This document shows positions 44,398 to 54,760 of a DNA stretch of 64,000 nucleotides, piece by piece. The notes beneath the pieces are model-generated. The model was not told the DNA's origin and did no database searches. It worked only from the letters and a program-made list of their open reading frames with translations. The position numbers were made by a program, and so were the translations under genes. Source of the stretch: Mycobacterium sp. PO1. GTDB lineage: Bacteria > Actinomycetota > Actinomycetes > Mycobacteriales > Mycobacteriaceae. Position 1 is the stretch's first letter. Every line of letters starts with the position of its first letter. Where the stretch lies: the NCBI RefSeq assembly GCF_017312405.1, contig NZ_BLTG01000016.1, positions 59,510-123,509 on the forward strand, given 5' to 3'.

Positions 44398-45516
44398 ATG
44401 ACTGCGGTGCCGAAGGATTTCGCCCCCGGATTGGCGGGCGTGGTGGCGTTCGAAACCGAGATCGCCGAACCCGACAAGGACGGCGGCGCCCTGCGGTACC
44501 GCGGGGTGGACATCGAAGATCTCGTGGCCCATCGGGTCACGTTCGGCGATGTGTGGGCCCTGCTCGTCGACGGCCGTTTCGGCCACGGGCTGCCGCCGGC
44601 CGAGCCCTTCCCGCTGCCGATCCACAGCGGCGACGTGCGGGTGGACGTGCAGGCCGGATTGGCGATGCTCGCGCCGATCTGGGGCTATCCCCCGCTGCTC
44701 GACATCGACGACCAGACGGCCCGTGATCAGCTGGCCCGCGCATCGGTGATGGCGTTGTCCTATGTCGCGCAGTCAGCCCGCGGCATCTACCAGCCCGCGG
44801 TGCCGCAGCGCACCGTCGACGAGTGCGACACCGTCACCGCGCGGTTCATGACCCGTTGGCAAGGCGAGCCGGACCCCCGCCACATCGAGGCCATCGACGC
44901 CTACTGGGTCAGCGCCGCCGAGCACGGCATGAACGCCTCCACGTTCACCGCCCGGGTCATCGCCTCCACCGGTGCCGATGTGGCGGCCGCGCTGTCCGGC
45001 GCGATCGGTGCGATGAGCGGGCCGCTGCACGGCGGTGCGCCGGCCCGGGTGATCCCCATGATCGAAGAGGCCGAGAAGAACGGCGACGCCCGAGCCGTGG
45101 TCAAGGGGATCCTGGACCGCAGCGAAAAGCTGATGGGCTTCGGGCACCGCGTCTACCAGGCCGAGGATCCGCGGGCCCGCGTCCTGCGCGCCACCGCGAA
45201 GCGGCTCGCAGCGCCGCGCTACGAGGTCGCCGCAGCGCTGGAGCAAGCCGCGCTCACCGAGCTGCGGGAACGCCGTCCCGATCGGGCCATCGAAACCAAC
45301 GTCGAGTTCTGGGCGGCGGTCATCCTGGACTTCGCTCAGGTTCCGCCGCAGATGATGCCGGCCATGTTCACCTGCGGACGCACCGCCGGATGGTGCGCGC
45401 ACATCATGGAGCAGAAGCGGCTGGGCAAGCTGGTGCGCCCGTCGGCGATCTACGTCGGGCCGGGCCCGCGCAGCCCGGAGTCGGTTGACGGCTGGGATCA
45501 GCTCCACCGCTCATGA
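44398..45516 (+). CDS. citA: Citrate synthase 2 CitA
   Basis: A 372-residue citrate/methylcitrate-synthase-type enzyme, near the length of M. tuberculosis CitA (Rv0889c). The N-terminus MTAVPKDFAPGLAGVVAF matches its family, and the active-site segments are GAMSGPLHGGAPARVIPM and LMGFGHRVYQAEDPRARVLR. It probably makes citrate from oxaloacetate and acetyl-CoA. The ATG at 44398 was chosen by family length; the open frame extends far upstream without family similarity. The stop overlaps the next start (ATGA). Confidence 0.93.
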   Translation: MTAVPKDFAPGLAGVVAFETEIAEPDKDGGALRYRGVDIEDLVAHRVTFGDVWALLVDGRFGHGLPPAEPFPLPIHSGDVRVDVQAGLAMLAPIWGYPPLLDIDDQTARDQLARASVMALSYVAQSARGIYQPAVPQRTVDECDTVTARFMTRWQGEPDPRHIEAIDAYWVSAAEHGMNASTFTARVIASTGADVAAALSGAIGAMSGPLHGGAPARVIPMIEEAEKNGDARAVVKGILDRSEKLMGFGHRVYQAEDPRARVLRATAKRLAAPRYEVAAALEQAALTELRERRPDRAIETNVEFWAAVILDFAQVPPQMMPAMFTCGRTAGWCAHIMEQKRLGKLVRPSAIYVGPGPRSPESVDGWDQLHRS

Positions 45517-46139
45517 CGACGCGCACCCGTGGCCGGCGCGGCGTGTTCGAAGCCGCAGCGGGTCACTTCGCCGATCTGGTCCGCTCCATCGCCGACGACC
45601 GCTGGGACGAGCCTGGACTGGGTGACTGGACGGTTCGCGACCTGGTCGGTCACACCTCGCGGTCACTGACCACGGTGAGCACGTACCTGCGTACCCAGGC
45701 GGTGAACGAGGATGTCTCGAGCGCGGTCGACTACTACGTCAGGATCCGCGACTACGCCGCCGGTATGGGTGCCGACGCCATCGTCGAACGCGGCCGGCAG
45801 GCCGGCCGCGACCTCGGCGCCCACCCCGCCGTGGCGATCGATCACCTGCTCGCGCGCGTACTCGACGATCTCGATGGCGTCGACGATCCGCTGATCGAGG
45901 TGATCGGCGGGCTGGGCATCAAGCTGAGCAGCTATCTGCCCACCCGCACCTTCGAACTCGCCGTGCACGGCATCGACATCGCGCGGGCTGTCGGCGTCGA
46001 CCGCGACCCGCCGGAAGAGGTGCTGGCCGACGCCGCTGCGCTGGCCGCTCGCATCGGCGTCGCGCTGGGCCAGGGACCGGCCGTGCTGCTGGGGTTGACC
46101 GGCCGAAGCGATCTGCCACCGGGGTTCTCGGTGGTCTGA
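45513..46139 (+). CDS. Maleylpyruvate-isomerase N-terminal/DinB-like protein
   Basis: A 208-residue protein of the mycothiol maleylpyruvate isomerase N-terminal family (four-helix DinB-like bundle). GLGDWTVRDLVGHTSRSL contains the typical W-x-V-x-D-L-x-x-H motif with a metal-binding histidine, and further histidines lie in ELAVHGIDIARA. Members often depend on mycothiol or bind a metal. The start overlaps the citA stop by four bases, so it is translationally coupled. The substrate is unknown. Confidence 0.82.
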   Translation: MTTRTRGRRGVFEAAAGHFADLVRSIADDRWDEPGLGDWTVRDLVGHTSRSLTTVSTYLRTQAVNEDVSSAVDYYVRIRDYAAGMGADAIVERGRQAGRDLGAHPAVAIDHLLARVLDDLDGVDDPLIEVIGGLGIKLSSYLPTRTFELAVHGIDIARAVGVDRDPPEEVLADAAALAARIGVALGQGPAVLLGLTGRSDLPPGFSVV

Positions 46140-46233
46140 GCCGAGGACCGGGTGCCCGGACCGCGATGACTTCTGGCGTCTTCTCCGGTCAACCTGTTCG
46201 GCCATGCCGACCACCGAACCGCAAGGAGAACCC

Positions 46234-46686
46234 ATGGCGATCGACAACACCCCGATGCTCGTGCCGCACCTCGTCGTCGACGGCGCCGCTGCCGCGCTCG
46301 ACTTCTACGCCAAGGCGTTCGGCGCCGAGGAGATGGCCCGGTTGCCCGGGCCCGGCGGCAAGCTCATGCACGCTGCGTTCCGGATCAACGGACACATGGT
46401 GTTCGTCAACGACGACTTCCCCGAGTTCTGCGACGGTCGGTCGAGTGCGCCAACGGCACTGGGTGGCACGCCGGTGACGGTGCACCTGCACGGTCCCGAC
46501 GTCGACGCCAGGTTCCAGCGGGCGGTCGATGCCGGCGCCACTGTCGTCAGCCCACTCGAGGAGATGTTCTGGGGCGACCGCTATGGGGTGGTCCGGGACC
46601 CGTTCGGCCACCATTGGTCGCTGGCCGAGACCGTGCGTGAGGTGGACATGGACCAGGTCCTCGCGGAGATGGGCGCCGACGGTTAG
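46234..46686 (+). CDS. VOC/PhnB-like glyoxalase-fold protein (Rv0887c-like)
   Basis: A 150-residue vicinal-oxygen-chelate protein of the PhnB/glyoxalase type: MLVPHLVVDGAAAALDFYAK at the N-terminus and DRYGVVRDPFGHHWSLAE at the C-terminus, with the metal-ligand pattern reduced as in many PhnB relatives. The ATG at 46234 follows AAGGAGA. It matches M. tuberculosis Rv0887c in position. Its stop overlaps the stop of the convergent GH1 gene by four bases. The function is unknown. Confidence 0.87.
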   Translation: MAIDNTPMLVPHLVVDGAAAALDFYAKAFGAEEMARLPGPGGKLMHAAFRINGHMVFVNDDFPEFCDGRSSAPTALGGTPVTVHLHGPDVDARFQRAVDAGATVVSPLEEMFWGDRYGVVRDPFGHHWSLAETVREVDMDQVLAEMGADG

Positions 46687-49487
46687 TCGGGCAGGTACTG
46701 CTCGAGCAACCACCACGGCAGCGCGTTGGATTTCGTGATGCCGCTGAGCGCCGCGATACTCGCCGGCTTCGGTGTCCGCTCCAACTCGGGGGTCTGCGGG
46801 TCGGATCCGTAGAGACCGAATTGGAGATCGTAGCCGTCGGCCCACTCCAGGTTGTCGACGAACGACCAGTAGGTGTAGCCGCGGATGTCGGTTCCGTGGG
46901 CCACCAGATCCTGCACCACCGCGATGTGGTTGACGAGGTAGGACGGCCGCTTGGTGTCGTCGTCGTCGGCGATGCCGTTCTCGGTGATCCACAACGGTTT
47001 GCCGTAGGACGCCGCGACCTCGAGGACCTCACGGAATCCGCCCGGATCGGTCGGCTGGTTGAAGTCGCTGCAGGTCGGCGACTCGGCGGAGCAGCGGATG
47101 GGAAACCCGCGCAGGAACGGGAACCCCGGCACCGGAGCGACGCCGAAGCCGAACATCGGCTGCGACCCGTAGTACTGCACGCCCAGGAAGTCGACCTTGT
47201 CGGCCATGTGGGCGAAGAACTCGCCGTCGTCCCGGACGCCGTCGAAGTCGACGTCGACCCAGCCGTCGATGACCGCGTTGGGGAACCAGCCGTTGTAGTA
47301 GTGGTTCCAGGCGTCGGCGGCCTGCACGTCCAACCGGTTCGCCGCGTTGGCCGGCCGCGCCGGGATCATGTTGTGGGTGAACCCGACGAACGCCGCGGGC
47401 CCGTCCGCGGCGGCCACGGTGGTGTCCCAGGCATGGATCGCGTCGTAGGCCGCGACGTGGCCGATGGCCTGGTTGACCAGGAACGTCGAGGCCAGGTCGG
47501 GACGCAGGACCCCGGGCGGCCAGTTCGGCACCACCCACGGGATCGCCAGGAACTCGGTCAGCACCGGCGAGAAGGGTTCGTTGACCGTGGCCCAGTTGTC
47601 CACCTGGTCGCCGTACTTCCACGCGAGGTACGCCGCGTACTTCTCGAACTCCTGCGGCGTCGTCGACGACAGCCATCCGGCGGCCGGGGCCGGCAGCCCC
47701 AACTGGATCAACGGGCGGGCGACGATCGGGTCGTGCACCCACAGCGGCAGCGTGAAGTGGTTGACCGTCACCATCGGCTCCAGCCCGTGTGCGCGCAACG
47801 CGTCGAGCACCGCCCGGTAGTGGGCGACTTCGCCCTGATCGGCGAGCGCGTCGAGAGCCTGCAGGTCCGAGAGGCTGACGGTGCCGTTTTCGTCGGAGGT
47901 GTCGACGGCGGCGGTGGAGTTGGGGAAGATGCGGCTCCACTCGATGCCGATGCGGAAGGTGTTCATGCCGAGCTCGTCACGGGCCAGCGCCGCGTCATCC
48001 TCGTAGGACACGTAGGCTCCCGGCCCGTTCTCGGGGACGCCGCCGACGAGCCCGAGCAGCCGGTTCAGCGGGTCGTGCACCCAGCGGTACCAGTCCGATG
48101 CCGGGTCGACCGGGGAGCCCGGACCGCCCTCGGCCTGGAACCCCGAATGGGCTACACCCCAACGGAACTCGTCGGGAAACGTGAGATCGATGCCGGCGAC
48201 GGGCTCGACGGTGACGGTGATGGTGCGCTCGATGCGGTCTCCGCCGCCGGGATAGAGAAGCTCACCGACGATCGGCACGAACTTCAGTAGCCCGAACAGA
48301 CCGTGCACGTGCAGTCCGGCGTGCTCGTCGCTGACGAGCACGGTGAACGTGTCGGTTCCGCCCAGCGCGGCCATCGCGTTCATGGGCCGGTAGACGAAAC
48401 CCCCGTCGGCGTCGACGGTCACCGTGCCGCCGTTGAGAGGTCTTCCGATGACGGTGTAGGTCAGTTCGTCGCCGTCGGCGTCCTCGACGCCCACATTGCC
48501 GGTCACCACCACCTCACCGTCGACGGTGAGGCTCTGGGTGTACGGCAGCGGGTTGGCCACGACACTGGGTGTGGAGTTGAAGAACTCCCGGCGCACCCAG
48601 GCGAGCAGTCCCCACGCCGCCGGGTCCGCCGAGGGGGCGGGCGGACCGGCGGTGAACGGCCGGAACACCGCGTCGACCACGCTGGTGATGAGGTCCTTGA
48701 CGTAGGCCAGCCCGGTGCGCAGGTCGAACGCCGTGGGCCACGGCCGCCAGGAGGGCACCACGGGGTCGACCACGGCCGCTGCGGTGGCGGCGGTGTCGGC
48801 CATGGCGACCGTGGCGGAAGCGTGCCGCTCGCCGGCGATCGACGCGGCCGCCGTGTCACTCTCGATGGGCGCCGTCGGAACGAGGTCACTGTCGGTCACC
48901 GCGGCGCCGACCTCGTCGACGGGTGCGGTCTGCGCAGTGAGCCTGGCCGCGGCCGGCGATTCGTCGGTCCCGTCGATGTCGCCGGAGACGTCGCCGCCCC
49001 CGGGTTCGTCGGATTCCTGGGCCTTCTCGACGTCCGGCGCATCCCCACCGACGTCGGTCACGTCTTCGGCGAGCGGCCTCTCCTCGACGGGGCCGTCATC
49101 GTCGACGAGCTCGTCGTCGACGGCGGGCACGGCCCCGCCGGCTGCATCGTGGCCGCTCGCGTCATCGACGTCGACGTCGACGTCGATCTCCTCGTCGGGG
49201 ATGTCCTCGTCGGCGAGGTGACCGTCGAAGTCGTCGGCGGTGCCGGTGTCTGCGGCGTCGATGTCGTTGGCCTCGCTGCCGGCGTCCCGCGGCGACCCCG
49301 TATCCGGGGGTGAGCCATCGCGGCCAGACGACGCGGACGTCGCCGGGGACTCCGCCGCGGCGGCCGGCCCGTCGGAATCCTCACTCGCCCATGCGACGCC
49401 GGTACCCGTGAGCACCGCGGCCCCGACACCCAGGGCCACCGCCAGGCCCCCGACCCGGCCGACGAACTGCGCAGCATTCATCCCCAC
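46683..49487 (-). CDS. Secreted Ig-domain/GH1 beta-glycosidase fusion
   Basis: A 934-residue exported enzyme. Residues 1-34 are a signal peptide (cleavage after AWA), 35-200 are acidic and low-complexity, DPAAWGLLAWVRRE lies at 288-301, and one Ig-like repeat spans about 310-430 (VEDADGDELTYTV). The GH1 domain runs from about 433 to the end: DEFRWGVAHSGFQAEGG, acid/base E637 in TVNEPFS, nucleophile E836 in WITENG, and YWSFVDNLEWADGY. It likely hydrolyses a beta-glucoside or related glycan outside the cell. It sits near the place of M. tuberculosis Rv0888 (secreted sphingomyelinase), which is not related. Confidence 0.92.
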   Translation of the reverse strand: MGMNAAQFVGRVGGLAVALGVGAAVLTGTGVAWASEDSDGPAAAAESPATSASSGRDGSPPDTGSPRDAGSEANDIDAADTGTADDFDGHLADEDIPDEEIDVDVDVDDASGHDAAGGAVPAVDDELVDDDGPVEERPLAEDVTDVGGDAPDVEKAQESDEPGGGDVSGDIDGTDESPAAARLTAQTAPVDEVGAAVTDSDLVPTAPIESDTAAASIAGERHASATVAMADTAATAAAVVDPVVPSWRPWPTAFDLRTGLAYVKDLITSVVDAVFRPFTAGPPAPSADPAAWGLLAWVRREFFNSTPSVVANPLPYTQSLTVDGEVVVTGNVGVEDADGDELTYTVIGRPLNGGTVTVDADGGFVYRPMNAMAALGGTDTFTVLVSDEHAGLHVHGLFGLLKFVPIVGELLYPGGGDRIERTITVTVEPVAGIDLTFPDEFRWGVAHSGFQAEGGPGSPVDPASDWYRWVHDPLNRLLGLVGGVPENGPGAYVSYEDDAALARDELGMNTFRIGIEWSRIFPNSTAAVDTSDENGTVSLSDLQALDALADQGEVAHYRAVLDALRAHGLEPMVTVNHFTLPLWVHDPIVARPLIQLGLPAPAAGWLSSTTPQEFEKYAAYLAWKYGDQVDNWATVNEPFSPVLTEFLAIPWVVPNWPPGVLRPDLASTFLVNQAIGHVAAYDAIHAWDTTVAAADGPAAFVGFTHNMIPARPANAANRLDVQAADAWNHYYNGWFPNAVIDGWVDVDFDGVRDDGEFFAHMADKVDFLGVQYYGSQPMFGFGVAPVPGFPFLRGFPIRCSAESPTCSDFNQPTDPGGFREVLEVAASYGKPLWITENGIADDDDTKRPSYLVNHIAVVQDLVAHGTDIRGYTYWSFVDNLEWADGYDLQFGLYGSDPQTPELERTPKPASIAALSGITKSNALPWWLLEQYLPD

Positions 49488-49552
49488 TGCTTACCGCTGC
49501 CGGAGCCCTCGGGCAGGGCCTTTGGTGAAAGAGGTCCAGCGGTGAAAGAGGT

Positions 49553-51232
49553 TCAGCGCAGCAGGCCGGCGAGCAGGCGCTGGTGCAGGGGCCGGCTCGG
49601 TGCGTCGGCGGCGGCGTCGAGCATGTCGGTCACCGCGGTGAACTTGTCCCGCGGGCGGGTGGCCCCGCCTCGGGTCCGCTCGGCGTCGTCGATCGCGGCC
49701 CAACCCCGGGCGTCGACCACGTCGGGTTTACGACCACGCACGAATCGGCCGATCGCCCCGGGCTTGTGGTGGGGGTCGCGCAGCCGACCCTCGTTGTAGT
49801 CGGCCACCAGGTTGTGCACCGTCTCCGCGGCACACGACTTGTTGGTCCCGATGAAGCCCGTGGGCCCGCGCTTGATCCAGCCCGCCACGTACGTCCCGGC
49901 CACCGGCCGCTCCGACGCCGGTTCGAGCACCCGACCACCCGCGTTGGGCACCACGGCATTTTCGTCGTCGAACGGCAGCGCGGGGATGGCTTTGCCCCGG
50001 TAGCCGATGGAGGTCAACACCAAGCCGGCCGGCATCTGCTCGACCTGATCGGATCCAGTCACGGTGAACTCGACACCCGTGGCCTCGGTGTCCCCGAGCA
50101 CCCGCGCGGGTGTCAGTCCGTAGGCGAGCCGGATGCGTGGCCGCGTGATCGGCGTGCTCGCCGATCCGAGCTTCGACAAGACCTCGAGCTTGTTGCGGGT
50201 CAACGCGTCGGTGGTGGCGGCCAGGTCGGCCAGAACGCGGTCGTGGTCGAGCGCATCCAGAACCACCTCGCAGGTAGAGGTCAGTCCGATCAGCTCTGGC
50301 AGCGTGAACGCCGAAGCCGCCGGCCCCCGGCGGGCCGCGATCACCACTTCCTGCACCTGCGACGCACGCAGCGCGGTCAGCGCGTGATCGGCGATGTCCG
50401 TGCCCGCCAGCGTGTCCGGGTCGGCGGTCAGGATCCGCCCGACGTCCAGCGCGACGTTCCCGTTGCCGATGATGACGACGCGGTCACCGCTGAGGTTGAC
50501 GGGGAGGTCGATGTAGTCGGGATGCCCGTTGTACCAGGCCACGACCTCGGTGGCAGTGGCTGTTCCGGGCAGGTCCATACCCTCGACCTGAAGGCGCTTG
50601 TCGTTGGGTGCGCCGACCGCGTAGAGCACCGCGTGGTGGTGCTCGAGCAACTCATCGTGAGTGATGTCGGACCCCACCTCGACGTTGAGGTAGAACCCGA
50701 AACCGTCCTTGGCGGCGATCCTGTCGAACAGCCCGGTGACCCTTTTGGTGGTCTGATGATCGGGCGCGACACCGGCGCGGACCAGTCCGTAGGGAGTCGG
50801 CAGCTTCTCGAAGACGTTGACTTGCACGCCTTCTTGGGTCAGCAACTCATCGGCGGCGTACATGGCCGCCGGACCGGAGCCCACCACGGCCACCCGAAGT
50901 GGCCCGCCGGGCCGTCGATACACCACCGGTGCGTCCAGCACCGGCGCCAGCTTCGACGTCGGTGGCAGCTTGCCCTCCCGCTTGGGGTAGAACGACGCGT
51001 TCAGCTCGATGAACGGCAACTGCTCGGGTGTCAGTTTCGTGTCGGGTGCGATGGCGCCGACCGGGCATGCGCTGACGCAGGCGCCGCAGTCCACACAGGC
51101 GGCCGGGTCGATGTAGAGCATCTCCGCGGTGGCGAAGCCCGGCTCGTCGGGTGACGGGTGGATGCAGTTCACCGGGCAGGCGTAGACGCACGACCCGTCG
51201 CTGCAACACGACTGGGTGATGACGTGTGGCAT
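49553..51232 (-). CDS. fprB: Ferredoxin/ferredoxin-NADP reductase FprB
   Basis: A 559-residue fusion. The N-terminal 60 residues form a two-cluster ferredoxin (CCSDGSCVYACPVNC and CVDCGACVSACPVGA); a glutathione-reductase-like FAD/NADPH module follows (VAVVGSGPAAMYAADELL, VVIIGNGNVALDVGRIL). It is close to M. tuberculosis FprB (Rv0886, 575 residues). It transfers electrons between NADPH and ferredoxins, for example for P450s. It lies downstream of the AurF-like oxygenase gene on the same strand, 25 bases away, so it may supply that enzyme. Confidence 0.95.
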   Translation of the reverse strand: MPHVITQSCCSDGSCVYACPVNCIHPSPDEPGFATAEMLYIDPAACVDCGACVSACPVGAIAPDTKLTPEQLPFIELNASFYPKREGKLPPTSKLAPVLDAPVVYRRPGGPLRVAVVGSGPAAMYAADELLTQEGVQVNVFEKLPTPYGLVRAGVAPDHQTTKRVTGLFDRIAAKDGFGFYLNVEVGSDITHDELLEHHHAVLYAVGAPNDKRLQVEGMDLPGTATATEVVAWYNGHPDYIDLPVNLSGDRVVIIGNGNVALDVGRILTADPDTLAGTDIADHALTALRASQVQEVVIAARRGPAASAFTLPELIGLTSTCEVVLDALDHDRVLADLAATTDALTRNKLEVLSKLGSASTPITRPRIRLAYGLTPARVLGDTEATGVEFTVTGSDQVEQMPAGLVLTSIGYRGKAIPALPFDDENAVVPNAGGRVLEPASERPVAGTYVAGWIKRGPTGFIGTNKSCAAETVHNLVADYNEGRLRDPHHKPGAIGRFVRGRKPDVVDARGWAAIDDAERTRGGATRPRDKFTAVTDMLDAAADAPSRPLHQRLLAGLLR

Positions 51233-51257
51233 GAAGGAACCTCGGTGGGTCTTCCGG

Positions 51258-52286
51258 TTACGCGACCGGCGCCAGGTGCTGGCGCTGCGGCTCGCTGCGG
51301 TACCGGCTGGCCTTGCCGTCGATCCGGCAGATCCGCCACATCAACTTGGCCAGCGGGTTCATCAGGCCGGTGTCCTCGGCGAGCATGCGAACGTCACCGA
51401 ACATGTCCCGCAACATCTTCCGCGAACCGGGCGACTTGAAGAAGATCTCCTTGCGCACTGAGCGCGGAATGTCGAATTCCTTCCAGAACGCGCGCGGCGG
51501 CACGATGATGGCCGAGCACAGCACGCGCATCACGACCGGGACGTACAGCGACAGCCAGAACCGCTTGCGGCGGGGCAGGTCGGGCACCCGCTTGCGCAGG
51601 TATTCGTGAGCGAACGAGATGTGGCGGGCTTCCTCGGCGACGTGGATCGCCATCACCCGCTCCATGATCGGATGCAGGGACTTGCCCTCGCGGAGCACGT
51701 TCTTCTGCGTGTGGTCGATCGGCTCCTCGCCGGCGAGGATGCCGAACCAGAACGGGATCGGCAGCGGCCCGGCTACCAACGGGATGGCCGGCTGGATCCA
51801 CTTCAGCAGCCGCGGCATGCCCGGCACGTCGGCACCGATGTGGTTGACCATCTCCTGGAACATCATCGTGTGGTTGCACTCTTCGACCGCCTCGTGCAGG
51901 CAGTAGCGGTATTCCGGTGATCCGTTCGGGACCCAGAAGGCGTATTCCATCAGTCCGCGGATCAGGATCGATTCGAAGTGCAGACCGACCTTGGCCACGT
52001 TGGCCTGCCGCCACATGCCGATCTCGATCTGCCGCTCGACCGGCTGCGACTGGTACCACGGGTGCTGGCCGATCGGATCCGTCGCAGGCAGGATCCAGCG
52101 TTCGTCGTTGGGGATGACGGCAAACTCGGGCGAATCCCAGTCGATGTCGGTGTAGGGGTTGAAATTGCGCCGCACCGACCCCTCGGACAGGGTGTTGAGC
52201 ATGTCGACGTACTCGGTGTCGTCGAGGACGTCCATGTTCTTGCGCCAGCGCCGGATGACGCGCGTCCTTGCGGTCTTGACAGCCAT
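51258..52286 (-). CDS. AurF-like diiron oxygenase (Rv0885-like)
   Basis: A 342-residue protein of the AurF (p-aminobenzoate N-oxygenase-like) diiron family. The two iron-binding motifs are EAVEECNHTMMFQEM and HVAEEARHISFAHEY, each E(x)nExxH. The ATG at 52286 is preceded by GGGAGG, so the longer frame to 52343 is not needed. It is the counterpart of M. tuberculosis Rv0885. It is divergent from serC across a CRP-like site and is followed by fprB, a possible electron donor. The substrate is unknown. Confidence 0.9.
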   Translation of the reverse strand: MAVKTARTRVIRRWRKNMDVLDDTEYVDMLNTLSEGSVRRNFNPYTDIDWDSPEFAVIPNDERWILPATDPIGQHPWYQSQPVERQIEIGMWRQANVAKVGLHFESILIRGLMEYAFWVPNGSPEYRYCLHEAVEECNHTMMFQEMVNHIGADVPGMPRLLKWIQPAIPLVAGPLPIPFWFGILAGEEPIDHTQKNVLREGKSLHPIMERVMAIHVAEEARHISFAHEYLRKRVPDLPRRKRFWLSLYVPVVMRVLCSAIIVPPRAFWKEFDIPRSVRKEIFFKSPGSRKMLRDMFGDVRMLAEDTGLMNPLAKLMWRICRIDGKASRYRSEPQRQHLAPVA

Positions 52287-52358
52287 TGCAGCCTCCCGTG
52301 CCGTTTTACATTCGTCTGCTCGCTGTCCAGTAACAGTACCCACGGTCCCAGGAATTAA

Positions 52359-53606
<1,248 letters not shown>

Positions 53607-53665
53607 CCGACCGCCGCGTGTCACCTCGGTTACGGACTGATAACACAGTAGGGTGACCAAAACAT

Positions 53666-53683
53666 CGGGCCTGCGACAGCCCG
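53666..53683 (+). promoter_or_regulatory. Small hairpin abutting the sepH ribosome-binding site
   Basis: CGGGC (53666-53670) pairs with GCCCG (53679-53683), and the last stem base lies immediately before the Shine-Dalgarno GAGGAGG (53684-53690) of sepH. It could influence access to the ribosome-binding site. The stem has only five pairs. Confidence 0.35.
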
Positions 53684-53695
53684 GAGGAGGTCGAC

Positions 53696-54496
53696 ATGCG
53701 AGAGCTCAAGGTCGTCGGACTCGACGTCGACGGCAGGCGGATCATCTGCGAGACCGACGACTCCACCGAGAAGTTCGTGCTGCGCTCCGATGACCGGCTC
53801 AAGGCCGCGGTCCGTGGCGACAGAGTCGGCTCGAACCAAACCACGATCGATGTCGAGGTCCACAACGTGCTGCGCCCCAAGGACATTCAAGCCAGGATTC
53901 GCGCCGGAGCCTCCGTCGAGCAGATCGCCTCGGCCTCGGGCGCCGACATCGAGCGGGTGGAGCGCTTCGCGCATCCGGTGCTGTTGGAGCGCTCCCGCGC
54001 CGCGGAGCTGGCCACGGCCGCGCACCCGATCCTGGCCGACGGGCCGTCGGTGCTGACCCTGTTGGAGACGGTCACGACCGCACTCGTCGCGCGCGGGTTG
54101 AACCCGGACGACACCACGTGGGACGCCTGGCGCAACGAGGACGGCCGCTGGACGGTGCAGCTGGCGTGGAAGGCGGGGATGTCGGACAACGTCGCGCACT
54201 TCCGCTACGCCCCGGGCGCCCACGGTGGCACGGTGTCGGCCTTCGACGACGCCGCCTCGCAGCTCATCGACCCCGACTTCAGCCGGCCCCTGCGCCCCCT
54301 GGCGCCGGTTCCCCAGCTGGCGCTCGAAGAACCCGAGCAGCCCGCCCACCCACCGGTCGAGCAGCACATCGAGCCGGAGGAAGAGCCCCAGCCGGCGCCC
54401 AAGCCTGCGCGTGCGCGCAAGAGCAAGGCGCGCCCGGCCGTCCCCGCCTGGGAGGATGTGCTGCTAGGCGTTCGCTCCAGCGGCGGCGAGCGTTAA
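53696..54496 (+). CDS. sepH: Septation protein SepH (DUF3071)
   Basis: A 266-residue actinobacterial cell-division protein. The N-terminal DUF3071 domain begins MRELKVVGLDVDGRRIICET, and a helix-turn-helix lies around IQARIRAGASVEQIASASGA. The C-terminal part is rich in Pro, Glu, Lys and Arg and likely disordered. SepH was described in Streptomyces and M. smegmatis as an FtsZ-binding division factor. It is syntenic with M. tuberculosis Rv0883c. Its 3' end overlaps the convergent small membrane gene by 33 bases. Confidence 0.93.
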   Translation: MRELKVVGLDVDGRRIICETDDSTEKFVLRSDDRLKAAVRGDRVGSNQTTIDVEVHNVLRPKDIQARIRAGASVEQIASASGADIERVERFAHPVLLERSRAAELATAAHPILADGPSVLTLLETVTTALVARGLNPDDTTWDAWRNEDGRWTVQLAWKAGMSDNVAHFRYAPGAHGGTVSAFDDAASQLIDPDFSRPLRPLAPVPQLALEEPEQPAHPPVEQHIEPEEEPQPAPKPARARKSKARPAVPAWEDVLLGVRSSGGER

Positions 54497-54751
54497 CAGC
54501 ACTATCCATCCGCCCGCGACACCGATCCCGGATCCCAGCACGAACCACCGCCACACCGGTATCGCCCGCCAGCCCCACACCGTCGGCGCCAACCCGCCCA
54601 CCGCGATGAGGTTGAGCCCCACCGCGAGCAACGGGTGCACCCGGGCCAGACCGATGCTCAGCACCACGATCGCCGTCCCGATGACCGCGGCGACGAAGGC
54701 TGCGACCGTCAGTCCCGTCGCCCACGGCGTGGCCTCCTCACGTGTCCTCAT
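54464..54751 (-). CDS. Small membrane protein (Rv0882-like)
   Basis: A 95-residue protein with three hydrophobic segments: VAAFVAAVIGTAIVVLSIGL, VGLNLIAVGGLAPTVWGW and VLGSGIGVAGGWIVLLTL. It corresponds in position to M. tuberculosis Rv0882, a conserved membrane protein of unknown function. It follows the rRNA-methylase-like gene by nine bases. Its last 33 bases overlap the 3' end of sepH on the opposite strand. Confidence 0.8.
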   Translation of the reverse strand: MRTREEATPWATGLTVAAFVAAVIGTAIVVLSIGLARVHPLLAVGLNLIAVGGLAPTVWGWRAIPVWRWFVLGSGIGVAGGWIVLLTLAAAGANA

Positions 54752-54760
54752 CGGCCGGTC

